From NCBI GenBank assembly GCA_910576795.1, contig CAJTIX010000005.1:1-64000 (forward strand): DNA of 64,000 bases. Direction: 5' to 3'. Both the position numbers and the translations under genes were made by a program. The stretch comes from an uncultured Bacilli bacterium (lineage in GTDB: Bacteria; Bacillota_I; Bacilli_A; RF39; UBA660). The notes below the pieces were generated by a model. It saw nothing but the letters and a program-made list of their open reading frames with translations, made no database searches and had not been told where the DNA came from. The first letter of the stretch is position 1. The number at the start of each line of letters is the position of its first letter. Positions 16,814 through 24,900 of this stretch are shown piece after piece.

Positions 16814-17736
16814 ATGAAGTGCATAAAAGTGTTTTATTAGAAGAATGTTTGAAGTATTTAAACCTAAAAGAAAATAGTGTGATCGTAGACTGTACATTAG
16901 GGTATGGTGGACATAGTAGTGAAATTCTAAAAAAAATTCCTACAGGATTTCTCTATGCCTTTGATCAAGATGAAGAAGCGATTACCTACAGTCAAAATCG
17001 TTTACATGCTGTTGCATCCAATTATGAAATCATTAAAAGCAATTTTGTACACCTTAAACAAGAATTACAAAAAAGGAATATAGAAGAAGTCGATGGAATC
17101 TTATTTGATTTGGGTGTTTCTAGCCCACAATTGGATGAAGATTATCGAGGTTTCAGTTTTCATAAAGATGCACCCCTAGATATGCGTATGGATAGAGAAA
17201 ATCGGGTCTCTGCTTATGATGTAATCAATACCTATTCCTGTGATGATTTAACTCGTATCTTCCAAACCTATGGAGAAGAAAAATATGCATATCGTATTGC
17301 TTCTGCAATTGTAAAGGCAAGAACACAAAAACCAATTCAAACTACATTGGAATTGGTAGAAATCATTAAAGCAAGCGTTCCTGAAAAATACAAACGTGAA
17401 AAACATCCTGCTCGTAAAGTATTTCAAGCCATTCGTATAGAAGTTAATCACGAATTGGAAGTATTTGAAAGTGCTTTAGAACAGGCTTTGTCTCAAATCA
17501 AAGTAGGTGGAAGAATCTGTGTGATTACATTCCATTCCTTAGAAGATCGTATTTGTAAAAATAAATTCAAAGAAGTAAGTCAAATAGAACCTGCATTAGA
17601 AAAATTACCTGTGATTCCAGATGAATACTTACCAAATTACAAATACATTGCTACCAAAGAGGCAAATAAAAAAGAATTAGAAGAAAACAATCGTGCACGT
17701 AGTGCGAAGTTGAGAGTAATAGAAAGAATAAAATAA
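16810..17736 (+). CDS. rsmH: 16S rRNA (cytosine-1402-N4)-methyltransferase RsmH
   Basis: RsmH methylates N4 of C1402 in 16S rRNA. The 308-residue product shows HKSVLLEECL, the S-adenosylmethionine motif DCTLGYGGHSSEIL, FDQDEEAI, LFDLGVSSPQLDE, GFSF...DMRMD, and the closing NNRARSAKLRVIERIK. It starts at GTG 16810, overlapping the mraZ stop, which implies translational coupling. An alternative GTG at 16819 would shorten it by three residues. Confidence 0.95.
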   Translation: MNEVHKSVLLEECLKYLNLKENSVIVDCTLGYGGHSSEILKKIPTGFLYAFDQDEEAITYSQNRLHAVASNYEIIKSNFVHLKQELQKRNIEEVDGILFDLGVSSPQLDEDYRGFSFHKDAPLDMRMDRENRVSAYDVINTYSCDDLTRIFQTYGEEKYAYRIASAIVKARTQKPIQTTLELVEIIKASVPEKYKREKHPARKVFQAIRIEVNHELEVFESALEQALSQIKVGGRICVITFHSLEDRICKNKFKEVSQIEPALEKLPVIPDEYLPNYKYIATKEANKKELEENNRARSAKLRVIERIK

Positions 17737-17748
17737 GGGAGAAGAATT

Positions 17749-18045
17749 ATGGCAAAAAGAAAAGTAAGAAGAATGCGTATTACAAAAGGTGAAAAATTAT
17801 TATATGGAACAGCGATACTTTGCTTTTCTTTGACTGTGCTATTAAAAATATTTTGTGGTGCTGGCACCCAACATTTGAGTATGAGTGTTGAAAAAGTCCG
17901 TTATGAAATTAATAGTCAGGAAAAACGAAATGAAAGTTTAACAATGCAAGTAAATGAATTAACAGCATTTGATAAAATCAAAGATGTTGTAAAAGATATG
18001 GGGCTTGCTTATAACAATGAAAATATCATGGTAATCAATGATTGA
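17749..18045 (+). CDS. ftsL: Cell division protein FtsL-like
   Basis: The 98-residue product has a basic cytoplasmic start, one membrane segment (about residues 24-40), and a short extracytoplasmic coiled coil (SMSVEKVRYEINSQEKRNES), which is the FtsL layout. Sequence conservation in FtsL is low, so the position between rsmH and a division PBP is the main support. FtsL forms a complex with DivIC/FtsB and DivIB/FtsQ at the septum and activates the FtsW/PBP pair. Confidence 0.82.
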   Translation: MAKRKVRRMRITKGEKLLYGTAILCFSLTVLLKIFCGAGTQHLSMSVEKVRYEINSQEKRNESLTMQVNELTAFDKIKDVVKDMGLAYNNENIMVIND

Positions 18046-18053
18046 GGTGTAAA

Positions 18054-20252
18054 ATGAATACAAAGAAAAGAATTAAAAAAACATGGAGTTTACCAAAATT
18101 TGTTTTTTACTTCTTTTTTCTTTGTCTTTTTTTATTGTATCTCCAATTTGGATATCTATCTTTATCCAAAAAAGTGTATGGAAAAGATATGGATGCATTT
18201 GCTGAGACGAGAAATACCGTACATAAAACCATCAAAGCAACCCGTGGACGTATTTTTGATAGCAATCAAAACATTTTAGCTCTCAATGTCAGTTCCTATA
18301 CCATTGTAGCGCACTTAGAACGTAGTAAAGTCTATATGGGGGACTATTATATCAAAGACAGTGAAACCGATTTGGTTGCAGAAAAACTTGCTCCTGTTTT
18401 GGAAGTAGAAGTAGAAACATTAAAAGGGTACTTTGATAGAGGAAAAGCAAACAATGTCTATCAAATTGAATTGGGACGTGCTGGAAAAGGAATTACTGAA
18501 TTAAAAAAAGAAGAAATTGAAAATTTAGGAATTACAGGAATTGATTTTATAGAAAGTCAAAAAAGGTATTATCCAAATGGTGATTTTGCTTCTTATGTTA
18601 TTGGGTATGCAAAGGATACTGAAGTCACAGAAACAGACGAAAGTGGAAATACATCTACTATCACAGAAATCATAGGAGAACTTGGAATTGAATCCAAATA
18701 CAATGATCTGCTGAAAGGAAAAGATGGATATATTGAATATCAACAAGATCGTTATGGATATAAAATTGCAGGGACCAAAGAAACCTCTGTTGCGAGTGAA
18801 GACGGGTATGATGTATATTTGACAATCGATGCGAATATTCAAAGATTTATTGAAACTGCAATTAAGGATGCCCAAAATATCTATGATCCAGAATGGTTGA
18901 TGATTACAGCCATGGATGCCAAAACAGGCGATATATTAGGCACAAGTGCAACTCCATCATTTGATCCCAATATCCGTGAAATTGTCAATTATGAAAATCC
19001 TCTTATTTCACAGCCATTTGAACCAGGATCTACTATGAAAACATATACGTACATGTGTGCTTTAGAAAACAATAAATATGATGGAAATGAAACCTTTTTA
19101 TCAGGGAATTATCAAATGGGAGAGGATACCATCAATGACTGGAATAGTGGAATTGGATGGGGAACCATTACTTTTGATAAAGGATATGAGTATTCTAGTA
19201 ATGTTGGAATTGTAAATCTAATAGAACGACATCTTTCTCGTAAGGAATTACAAGAATGTTTTGAAAAATATGGGTTTGGAAAAAATACAGGAATTGAGTT
19301 ATCTCGTGAACAGCCAGGAACTCTACGCTTTACTTATCCAATCGAAGTTGCAACTGCTGGTTTCGGGCAAGGGATTACAACCACGGCTATTCAACAATTA
19401 CAGGCTTTGACACTCATTTCCAATGATGGAAAAATGTTAACACCTCATATTGTAAGTAAAATAGTCAATCCCAATACAGGTGAAGTTTATTATGAACGAC
19501 AAAAAGAAGAAAGTGAACAACTAGTCAAAACTTCAACTGTCAAAAAAATGAAAGAATTGATGTATAATACTGTTCATGGAAGAGATTCAGGTTCTACAGG
19601 ATATTTTTATGACATTGAAGGCTTTGACATTATTGGAAAAACAGGAACTTCACAAATATTCAATAACGCGACAGGAAAGTATTTAACAGGTGCGAACTCC
19701 TATATTTTCTCCTTTGCAGGAATGTATCCAAATGATAATCCTGAAATTATTATTTATTCCGCAATGAAATTACCAAAGCATGGAACCAGTACAGGACTTG
19801 CGAATGCAACCAAAGCAGTAATGGAAAGTATTGCAAAATATAAAAATATGTTTGGTACTACAAATGAGGTAGTAGAACAACAAAGTTATTATGTATCTTC
19901 TTATTACAATAAATCTGTTCAGACCGTAATAGAAGAATTACAACAAAATAAAATTGATGTAATAGTAGTGGGAACAGGCGATAAGATTATCAAACAATCT
20001 ATAAAATCAGGAACAAGATTAGTAGAAGGAGATCGTTTAATTTTAGTGACCAATCAAAACAATTATCAACTGCCTAATATGTATGGATGGAGCCGAAAAG
20101 ACGCAATTGCTTTTTTGGAATTATTACAGATTCCATATCAAATAGATGGATACGGTTTTGTGGTAGAACAAAGCATTCCAGCGGGAACCGTTTTATCAGT
20201 TGATACAACAATTACACTTAAATTACAATCCAAATTAAATCCAACAACTTAG
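18054..20252 (+). CDS. Division transpeptidase, class B PBP (PBP2B/FtsI type) with two PASTA domains
   Basis: The 732-residue product has one N-terminal membrane segment, a PBP dimerisation domain (TRGRIFDSNQNILALN), and a transpeptidase domain with all three active-site motifs: STMK, SSN and KTGTS. Two C-terminal PASTA domains follow (about residues 610-735). It crosslinks septal peptidoglycan outside the membrane. I chose ATG 18054 behind GAGGTG; the upstream TTG overlaps the ftsL stop and has no site. A second class B PBP with one PASTA domain lies at 34006. Two PASTA domains, and the place after ftsL, make this the vegetative division enzyme. Confidence 0.93.
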   Translation: MNTKKRIKKTWSLPKFVFYFFFLCLFLLYLQFGYLSLSKKVYGKDMDAFAETRNTVHKTIKATRGRIFDSNQNILALNVSSYTIVAHLERSKVYMGDYYIKDSETDLVAEKLAPVLEVEVETLKGYFDRGKANNVYQIELGRAGKGITELKKEEIENLGITGIDFIESQKRYYPNGDFASYVIGYAKDTEVTETDESGNTSTITEIIGELGIESKYNDLLKGKDGYIEYQQDRYGYKIAGTKETSVASEDGYDVYLTIDANIQRFIETAIKDAQNIYDPEWLMITAMDAKTGDILGTSATPSFDPNIREIVNYENPLISQPFEPGSTMKTYTYMCALENNKYDGNETFLSGNYQMGEDTINDWNSGIGWGTITFDKGYEYSSNVGIVNLIERHLSRKELQECFEKYGFGKNTGIELSREQPGTLRFTYPIEVATAGFGQGITTTAIQQLQALTLISNDGKMLTPHIVSKIVNPNTGEVYYERQKEESEQLVKTSTVKKMKELMYNTVHGRDSGSTGYFYDIEGFDIIGKTGTSQIFNNATGKYLTGANSYIFSFAGMYPNDNPEIIIYSAMKLPKHGTSTGLANATKAVMESIAKYKNMFGTTNEVVEQQSYYVSSYYNKSVQTVIEELQQNKIDVIVVGTGDKIIKQSIKSGTRLVEGDRLILVTNQNNYQLPNMYGWSRKDAIAFLELLQIPYQIDGYGFVVEQSIPAGTVLSVDTTITLKLQSKLNPTT

Positions 20253-20297
20253 TTTACGATTTCAATAGATTGTGTTACAATGAAAATAGGTGATAGA

Positions 20298-21470
20298 ATG
20301 AAAAAAGGATTTACATTAGTAGAATTACTTGCAGTTATTGCAATTATTGGTGTAGTTGCTTTAATTGTATTTCCAACAATTATGGATAGCATCAAAAAAT
20401 CCAAACAAAACTTATATGAAATCCAAATAAGAGATATTGAAGAAACAGGGAAAAAGTGGGCAAGTGACCATATGGAATTACTAGATTCTACGCATTTAAA
20501 TGCGGTTGCGGTTCCCTTAAGTTCTTTGATATCAGCTCAGTATTTACAGAAAAGTAACATACAAGATCCAAGAGATAAATCTGAAATGAATGGTTGTGTA
20601 ACCATTACATATGATGATGCACTTGCACAATATCAATATCGATATATCGAGTCTGCTTGTCAAAATGCAATCATGAATGGATTTATATATCAGTTTGAGA
20701 ATGATACTTGGAACAAGACAGAACAAAATATAATAGTTTCTTCTGCAAATGCAATTATTGAAACATATGCAAGTCATAATCTAATTAAAACAGAAGGACA
20801 AACAACAGCTGGTTTTTATGATGAAGGAGAACGTTATGTTTATAGGGGAAGTGATGTAGATAATTATGCAAAATTAAGTGTTGGAAATGAAGTATACCGG
20901 ATTTTAAGTATTGATAAAACAAGCGGAAATATAAGAATGATGGGAACCACCCCAATTCCAAATGCCTGGGATAATAATAATGGAACTATTTTTGAAAATG
21001 CCAGTGTAGCAACCACTCAATTGGAAAATTACTATAATAGTAGCGCAAATGGCATTATAGCCAATCAATCAAAAATAGAAAATGACAGTTTATGGAATGT
21101 AGGAATAGTAACCGAAGGGGTATCTTATTCTGTGTTAAAATCATTGGAAAGTGGCAGAACTGCATATGCTAAAATTGGACTACCATCGATTAGCGACTAT
21201 ATAGGGGCCTCTACTGACTTAGTTTGTCATGAAAATATATTCTCAGATACTTGTAAACAACAAAATTATTTATATGAATTATGGAAAGAAAAAAACACAT
21301 GGACCATTAATACAGATGGTGATAAAATATGGTATTTGAATGCAACTGGAATGTTAGATAAAGCTGCTTCTAATTCGATTTATTACATTTATCCTGTAAT
21401 TGAAATCAAAGCAAGTACACATATTGTAAAAGGAGATGGAAAATCCATCAGCCCTTATGTTTTTGAATAA
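20298..21470 (+). CDS. Type IV pilin-like protein with DUF6273-like C-terminal module
   Basis: The 390-residue product begins MKKGFTLVELLAVIAIIGVVAL, a prepilin signal with expected cleavage after Gly4. The pilin-like part includes a helix and PLSSLISAQYLQKSNIQDP, a common block in Gram-positive pilin-like proteins. From about residue 195 a second domain starts (YRGSDVDNYAKL...YRILSID) and ends KGDGKSISPYVFE. The same type of module ends the giant protein at 24901 and the lipoprotein at 63209. ATG 20298 has ATAGGTGAT upstream. It probably displays the module on the cell surface or in a pseudopilus. Confidence 0.82.
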   Translation: MKKGFTLVELLAVIAIIGVVALIVFPTIMDSIKKSKQNLYEIQIRDIEETGKKWASDHMELLDSTHLNAVAVPLSSLISAQYLQKSNIQDPRDKSEMNGCVTITYDDALAQYQYRYIESACQNAIMNGFIYQFENDTWNKTEQNIIVSSANAIIETYASHNLIKTEGQTTAGFYDEGERYVYRGSDVDNYAKLSVGNEVYRILSIDKTSGNIRMMGTTPIPNAWDNNNGTIFENASVATTQLENYYNSSANGIIANQSKIENDSLWNVGIVTEGVSYSVLKSLESGRTAYAKIGLPSISDYIGASTDLVCHENIFSDTCKQQNYLYELWKEKNTWTINTDGDKIWYLNATGMLDKAASNSIYYIYPVIEIKASTHIVKGDGKSISPYVFE

Positions 21471-21480
21471 AAATCCAATA

Positions 21481-21510
21481 AAAAATAAGCAATTTGATAT
21501 GCTTATTTTT
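21481..21510. terminator. Bidirectional terminator
   Basis: AAAAATAAGC (21481-21490) pairs perfectly with GCTTATTTTT (21501-21510). It lies between the convergent pilin-like gene and the lipoprotein gene, and supplies T-runs on both strands. Confidence 0.85.
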
Positions 21511-21949
21511 ATTTACAGATATAAGATTGATTTTCAAAAGTTTTTTTCATGTCACTGTAGGTTGCCTTTGTATTAATGATATCTAAGCTTTCTTTTGCTT
21601 CGTCATCCATTTCCCCAAAATTAGCTACAATAGATATTTCAATGTTATGATTCTTTATTTCTGTATTCATAGAAATACCTTTTTTGTCTTGGTAATTAGC
21701 AAATTGTCTTTCAAAGGAATTTTTTAAGTTTTCCATATAAGATATATAAGAATCATCTACTGCAATGATTTGAACAATTTTTGCTTTAGCAATATGCTCC
21801 TCCTCAAAATCAACATTTATACTCTCGTTGATTTCCATTCCAGTACTAGTGTCTTTTTTGGAACAGATCAATGTTTTATTTTTGCTACCACAACCAGTGA
21901 AAATGCTAGTAGTGATCACAATCAAGCAAACCCCAATGTACTTTTTCAT
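21509..21949 (-). CDS. Lipoprotein, YehR/DUF1307-like
   Basis: The 146-residue product has a lipoprotein signal (MKKYIGVCLIVITTSIFTGC) with the lipid-attached Cys at residue 20. The mature part is small, with two further Cys residues (LICSKK and the final YICK) that may form a disulfide, and resembles the YehR/DUF1307 lipoproteins as I remember them. I chose the ATG at 21949, which has GGGAGG upstream and starts the signal peptide; the longer frame from 22015 adds 22 residues without a site. Function unknown. Confidence 0.72.
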   Translation of the reverse strand: MKKYIGVCLIVITTSIFTGCGSKNKTLICSKKDTSTGMEINESINVDFEEEHIAKAKIVQIIAVDDSYISYMENLKNSFERQFANYQDKKGISMNTEIKNHNIEISIVANFGEMDDEAKESLDIINTKATYSDMKKTFENQSYICK

Positions 21950-22135
21950 TTTTCTGCCTCCCACTTTAGGATAATAAAAAACTTTATTTTTGTCAATTAA
22001 ATGTGTTATTTTCATATGAAAATCAATGGAATAAAATCATTTTGCCTATAAATAGATAAAAAAATAACATATGTTACTAGCCAAAAAAGTCGAATTGTGG
22101 TATTCTATAAATAGAGGTAAATAGAAGGTGTCAGT

Positions 22136-22654
22136 ATGGATTTAAGAGATATTAAAGAATTCTTAAAAGATACAGCTAAATATATTGTAATTGCTGTTTT
22201 GGTCTTACTTTTAGTGATATATGTCGTATCTTTACAACAAGTAGTAGGACCTTCTATGTCTCCCAATTATCAAGATGGGGACATCTTAATTTTAAATAAA
22301 TTACATTATAAACTACATAAACCAAAACGATTTGAAGTAGTGGCCATAAAATATAAAGATACCAAATACTTTATCAAACGTGTTATAGGTCTTCCAGGAG
22401 AAACCATTTCTTACAAAGATGGAATTCTGTATGTAAATGGAAAAGTAGTTGAAGAAAAATTTAAAACGACAACAACTGCAGACTTTTCTTTAGAAAGCCT
22501 AGGTTATGAAACCATTCCCGAAGATTATTATTTAGTAGTAGGTGATAATCGAGAGAACTCTTTAGATGGACGTTCTAAGGAAGTGGGACTTATCCATAAA
22601 AAGGATTTTATTGGCAAAGTTGTATTCCGAATTTGGCCTTTTAGAAGAAAGTAG
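22136..22654 (+). CDS. lepB: Signal peptidase I
   Basis: The 172-residue product has an N-terminal membrane anchor (about residues 15-37), the catalytic serine in GPSMSPNYQDGD, the catalytic lysine in FIKRVIGLPGE, and GDNRENSLDGRS. All conserved boxes of the Gram-positive S26A family are present. It cleaves signal peptides of exported proteins outside the membrane. Its neighbours are surface proteins, but signal peptidase is general. The ATG follows GAAGGTG. Confidence 0.94.
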   Translation: MDLRDIKEFLKDTAKYIVIAVLVLLLVIYVVSLQQVVGPSMSPNYQDGDILILNKLHYKLHKPKRFEVVAIKYKDTKYFIKRVIGLPGETISYKDGILYVNGKVVEEKFKTTTTADFSLESLGYETIPEDYYLVVGDNRENSLDGRSKEVGLIHKKDFIGKVVFRIWPFRRK

Positions 22655-22662
22655 GAGTAGAA

Positions 22663-23076
22663 ATGGCATATATTAAATATAAAGAGTTAACACAGTATTT
22701 TAATTTTTATAAAGAACTAGATATTCAAAAATTACCAAATTATGTAACAGATTACTTAGAAGAAGGAGAAGTTCCATATGTTGCATATGGAACAGTGAGA
22801 GATAAATTTGTTTTAACAGATCGTAAAATTATTTTATTTGATGTACGTGGATTTAGGGGAAAATGTAAACGGATTCACTTTTTCCCATTACTATCTATTT
22901 CTTCTACAGCTCTAGAATTTAAATCCAATCAGGTTGCCATTTTATTATCTATGGATAGTGGGTATCAATTGCGACTTAATTTTGTAAAAATGCTTGCACA
23001 GGATAAAACAAAAATACGCTCTGTTTATATGCATTTAATCCATTGCATTAGTGAAAAAAGGATTTCATATGCATAA
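22663..23076 (+). CDS. PH domain protein
   Basis: The 137-residue soluble product has the bacterial PH-like fold pattern: GEVPYVAYGTVRDKFVLTDRKIILFDVRG, followed by beta strands and a final amphipathic helix. Such proteins are small and of unknown function, usually cytoplasmic or peripheral. It starts 8 bp after lepB behind GTAGGAG and is likely cotranscribed with it. Confidence 0.75.
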   Translation: MAYIKYKELTQYFNFYKELDIQKLPNYVTDYLEEGEVPYVAYGTVRDKFVLTDRKIILFDVRGFRGKCKRIHFFPLLSISSTALEFKSNQVAILLSMDSGYQLRLNFVKMLAQDKTKIRSVYMHLIHCISEKRISYA

Positions 23077-23097
23077 AATGATGAAATTTGACAAAAA

Positions 23098-23126
23098 AGA
23101 ATTACTGTGGTATATTATCAATCACA
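23098..23126 (+). promoter_or_regulatory. Strong sigma-A-type promoter
   Basis: TTGACA (23098-23103) and TATATT (23121-23126) are 17 bp apart and lie 24 bp upstream of the FIVAR-repeat protein start. This is a near-consensus match. Confidence 0.8.
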
Positions 23127-23150
23127 AATGTGAAGAGAGGGGAGACTAAT

Positions 23151-24791
23151 ATGATAGATAAGAGAGTAATTGCCGTTATTGTAATATTTATTCTTGGTGG
23201 GTTATTTATATATTCATTTGCAAACCCACTCGATGATTCAGATGGTACAATGACAGAAAATAATGGGGGGGTTGTAACCCCACCTAGTCAAAATGATGAT
23301 GATAAAGACAAACCTGTTGAAGTCAATAAAGCAGGACTTGACGAGATTAAGTTACAATTAGAAGGTTTAAATAAAGAAGATTATACAGAGGAATCATGGA
23401 ACTTGATCCAAAACTTAATTCAAGGTGCGAATGAATCTACTTCACAAGAAGAATTTGATTTGATTTTTTCACAAATTGATTTAGGAACCTTAGCTCCAAA
23501 ACCAACAGATCCAGTTGTAGTCACTAATCCAAATCATGGAAGCTCAAATACAGTGAGACCAGGTGGAAGTGGCTCATCAACATCAAACAATGGAAATTCA
23601 GGTAGTACAATACAAATTGATAAAACGGCATTAAATAATATTAAAGCACAATTGGCCAAATTAAATAAAAATGATTATACAGAATCATCATGGAATATTG
23701 TGCAAGCACAAGTGAAAGTGGCAGAATTACAAACTACACAAGCGGGATTCAATGCAGCAGTATCTCAAATTAATTTAGGACTATTGCAGAAAAAACCAAT
23801 TGCAGTGAACAAGACAGAACTAAATAATCTAAAAAATCAATTATCAAAATATAACAAGAATGATTACACAGAAGCCTCTTACAATAAATTAGAAGCAGCA
23901 GCTAATATGCCAGAGAATACACAAGATGAAGTAAATGCCAAGGTGGAGGCAATCAAAAATGCAATCAATGGATTACAAAAAAAGCCAATAACAATTGATA
24001 AAACAACATTAAACAATTTAAAAAATCAATTATCAAAATATAACAAAAATGATTACACAGAAGCCTCTTACAATAAATTAGAAGCAGCAGCTAATATGCC
24101 AGAAAATACACAAAATGAAGTAAATGCCAAGGTGGAAGCAATCAAAAATGCAATCAATGGATTACAAAAAAAGCCAGGAAAACCAGTAGAAATTGATAAA
24201 ACAGCATTAAATAATATAAAAGCACAATTGGCAAAATTAAAAGAAAGTAATTATACAGTAGCTTCATGGCAAGCAATTCAAAACCAAATTGCAGTGGCAG
24301 AAGCGCAAGCAACTCAAGAAAAATTTGATGCTGAAGTAGCTAAGATTAATTTGAATACATTACAATTGAGACCAACAGCTACACAAATTGGTGTAAGTCT
24401 TGATAAAATGGGAGACAGTGCCAATATAAAAGTGGTAAAAGTAAATGATCATTATTATAGATATACAGGAACAATGAATACAAATACGCTAACAACAGAA
24501 GATGGAACAACAATAAGAGACTTTATTGTAATGAGAATAGTTTCTCCAGAAGCTTTATCACAAACAGAAAAAGAGAACATCAAAATGGTATTTGAGGGTA
24601 TGACAATCGATGCGAGCGAATTCAAAACAGATGTAAATAATCGTTCATATGTCGAAATTTATCAACCATTCTCACGTGCCAATGATGGTAGTGGTTCTAC
24701 GGACAATTTAACAACAGTTAATTTCACCATTAATTGGGGGTACGGTGAAACAACACAATATACAGTAACAATAGATGTAGAAGTAAATTAA
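23151..24791 (+). CDS. Membrane-anchored surface protein with FIVAR-like repeats
   Basis: The 546-residue product has a membrane anchor at residues 6-24 and an acidic linker, then at least five repeats of about 55-63 residues with the FIVAR pattern (LNNLKNQLSKYNKNDYTEAS, then a helix ending INGLQKKP). A final beta-rich domain of about 150 residues ends ...TTQYTVTIDVEVN. FIVAR repeats occur in adhesins and carbohydrate-binding surface proteins. There is no LPxTG signal; attachment must be by the N-terminus. Two repeats are nearly identical at DNA level. I chose ATG 23151 behind GAGGGGAG. Confidence 0.85.
   Translation: MIDKRVIAVIVIFILGGLFIYSFANPLDDSDGTMTENNGGVVTPPSQNDDDKDKPVEVNKAGLDEIKLQLEGLNKEDYTEESWNLIQNLIQGANESTSQEEFDLIFSQIDLGTLAPKPTDPVVVTNPNHGSSNTVRPGGSGSSTSNNGNSGSTIQIDKTALNNIKAQLAKLNKNDYTESSWNIVQAQVKVAELQTTQAGFNAAVSQINLGLLQKKPIAVNKTELNNLKNQLSKYNKNDYTEASYNKLEAAANMPENTQDEVNAKVEAIKNAINGLQKKPITIDKTTLNNLKNQLSKYNKNDYTEASYNKLEAAANMPENTQNEVNAKVEAIKNAINGLQKKPGKPVEIDKTALNNIKAQLAKLKESNYTVASWQAIQNQIAVAEAQATQEKFDAEVAKINLNTLQLRPTATQIGVSLDKMGDSANIKVVKVNDHYYRYTGTMNTNTLTTEDGTTIRDFIVMRIVSPEALSQTEKENIKMVFEGMTIDASEFKTDVNNRSYVEIYQPFSRANDGSGSTDNLTTVNFTINWGYGETTQYTVTIDVEVN
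23790..24177 (+). repeat. 189-bp tandem duplication in the FIVAR gene
   Basis: Two copies of a 189-bp unit (63 codons) lie side by side, with matching points such as TTATCAAAATATAACAA at about 23841 and 24030. Only scattered base changes separate them, so the duplication is recent or maintained by recombination. Confidence 0.85.
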
Positions 24792-24812
24792 AAAACCCAA
24801 ATGGGGTTTTTT
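24790..24812 (+). terminator. Rho-independent terminator
   Basis: AAAAAACCC and GGGGTTTTTT form a stem with a 4-nt AAAT loop directly after the FIVAR-protein stop codon. Confidence 0.85.
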
Positions 24813-24847
24813 AATCCAATAAAACACGAACAAAATTTGACGAAAAA

Positions 24848-24875
24848 TTGACAAATTTCAAAAATATGATAAAAT
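24848..24875 (+). promoter_or_regulatory. Promoter of the giant surface protein gene
   Basis: TTGACA (24848-24853) and TAAAAT (24870-24875) are separated by 16 bp. The start codon at 24901 has an AAGGGGG ribosome site. Confidence 0.75.
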
Positions 24876-24900
24876 TGATATTAACCAAGGGGGAATTTAT

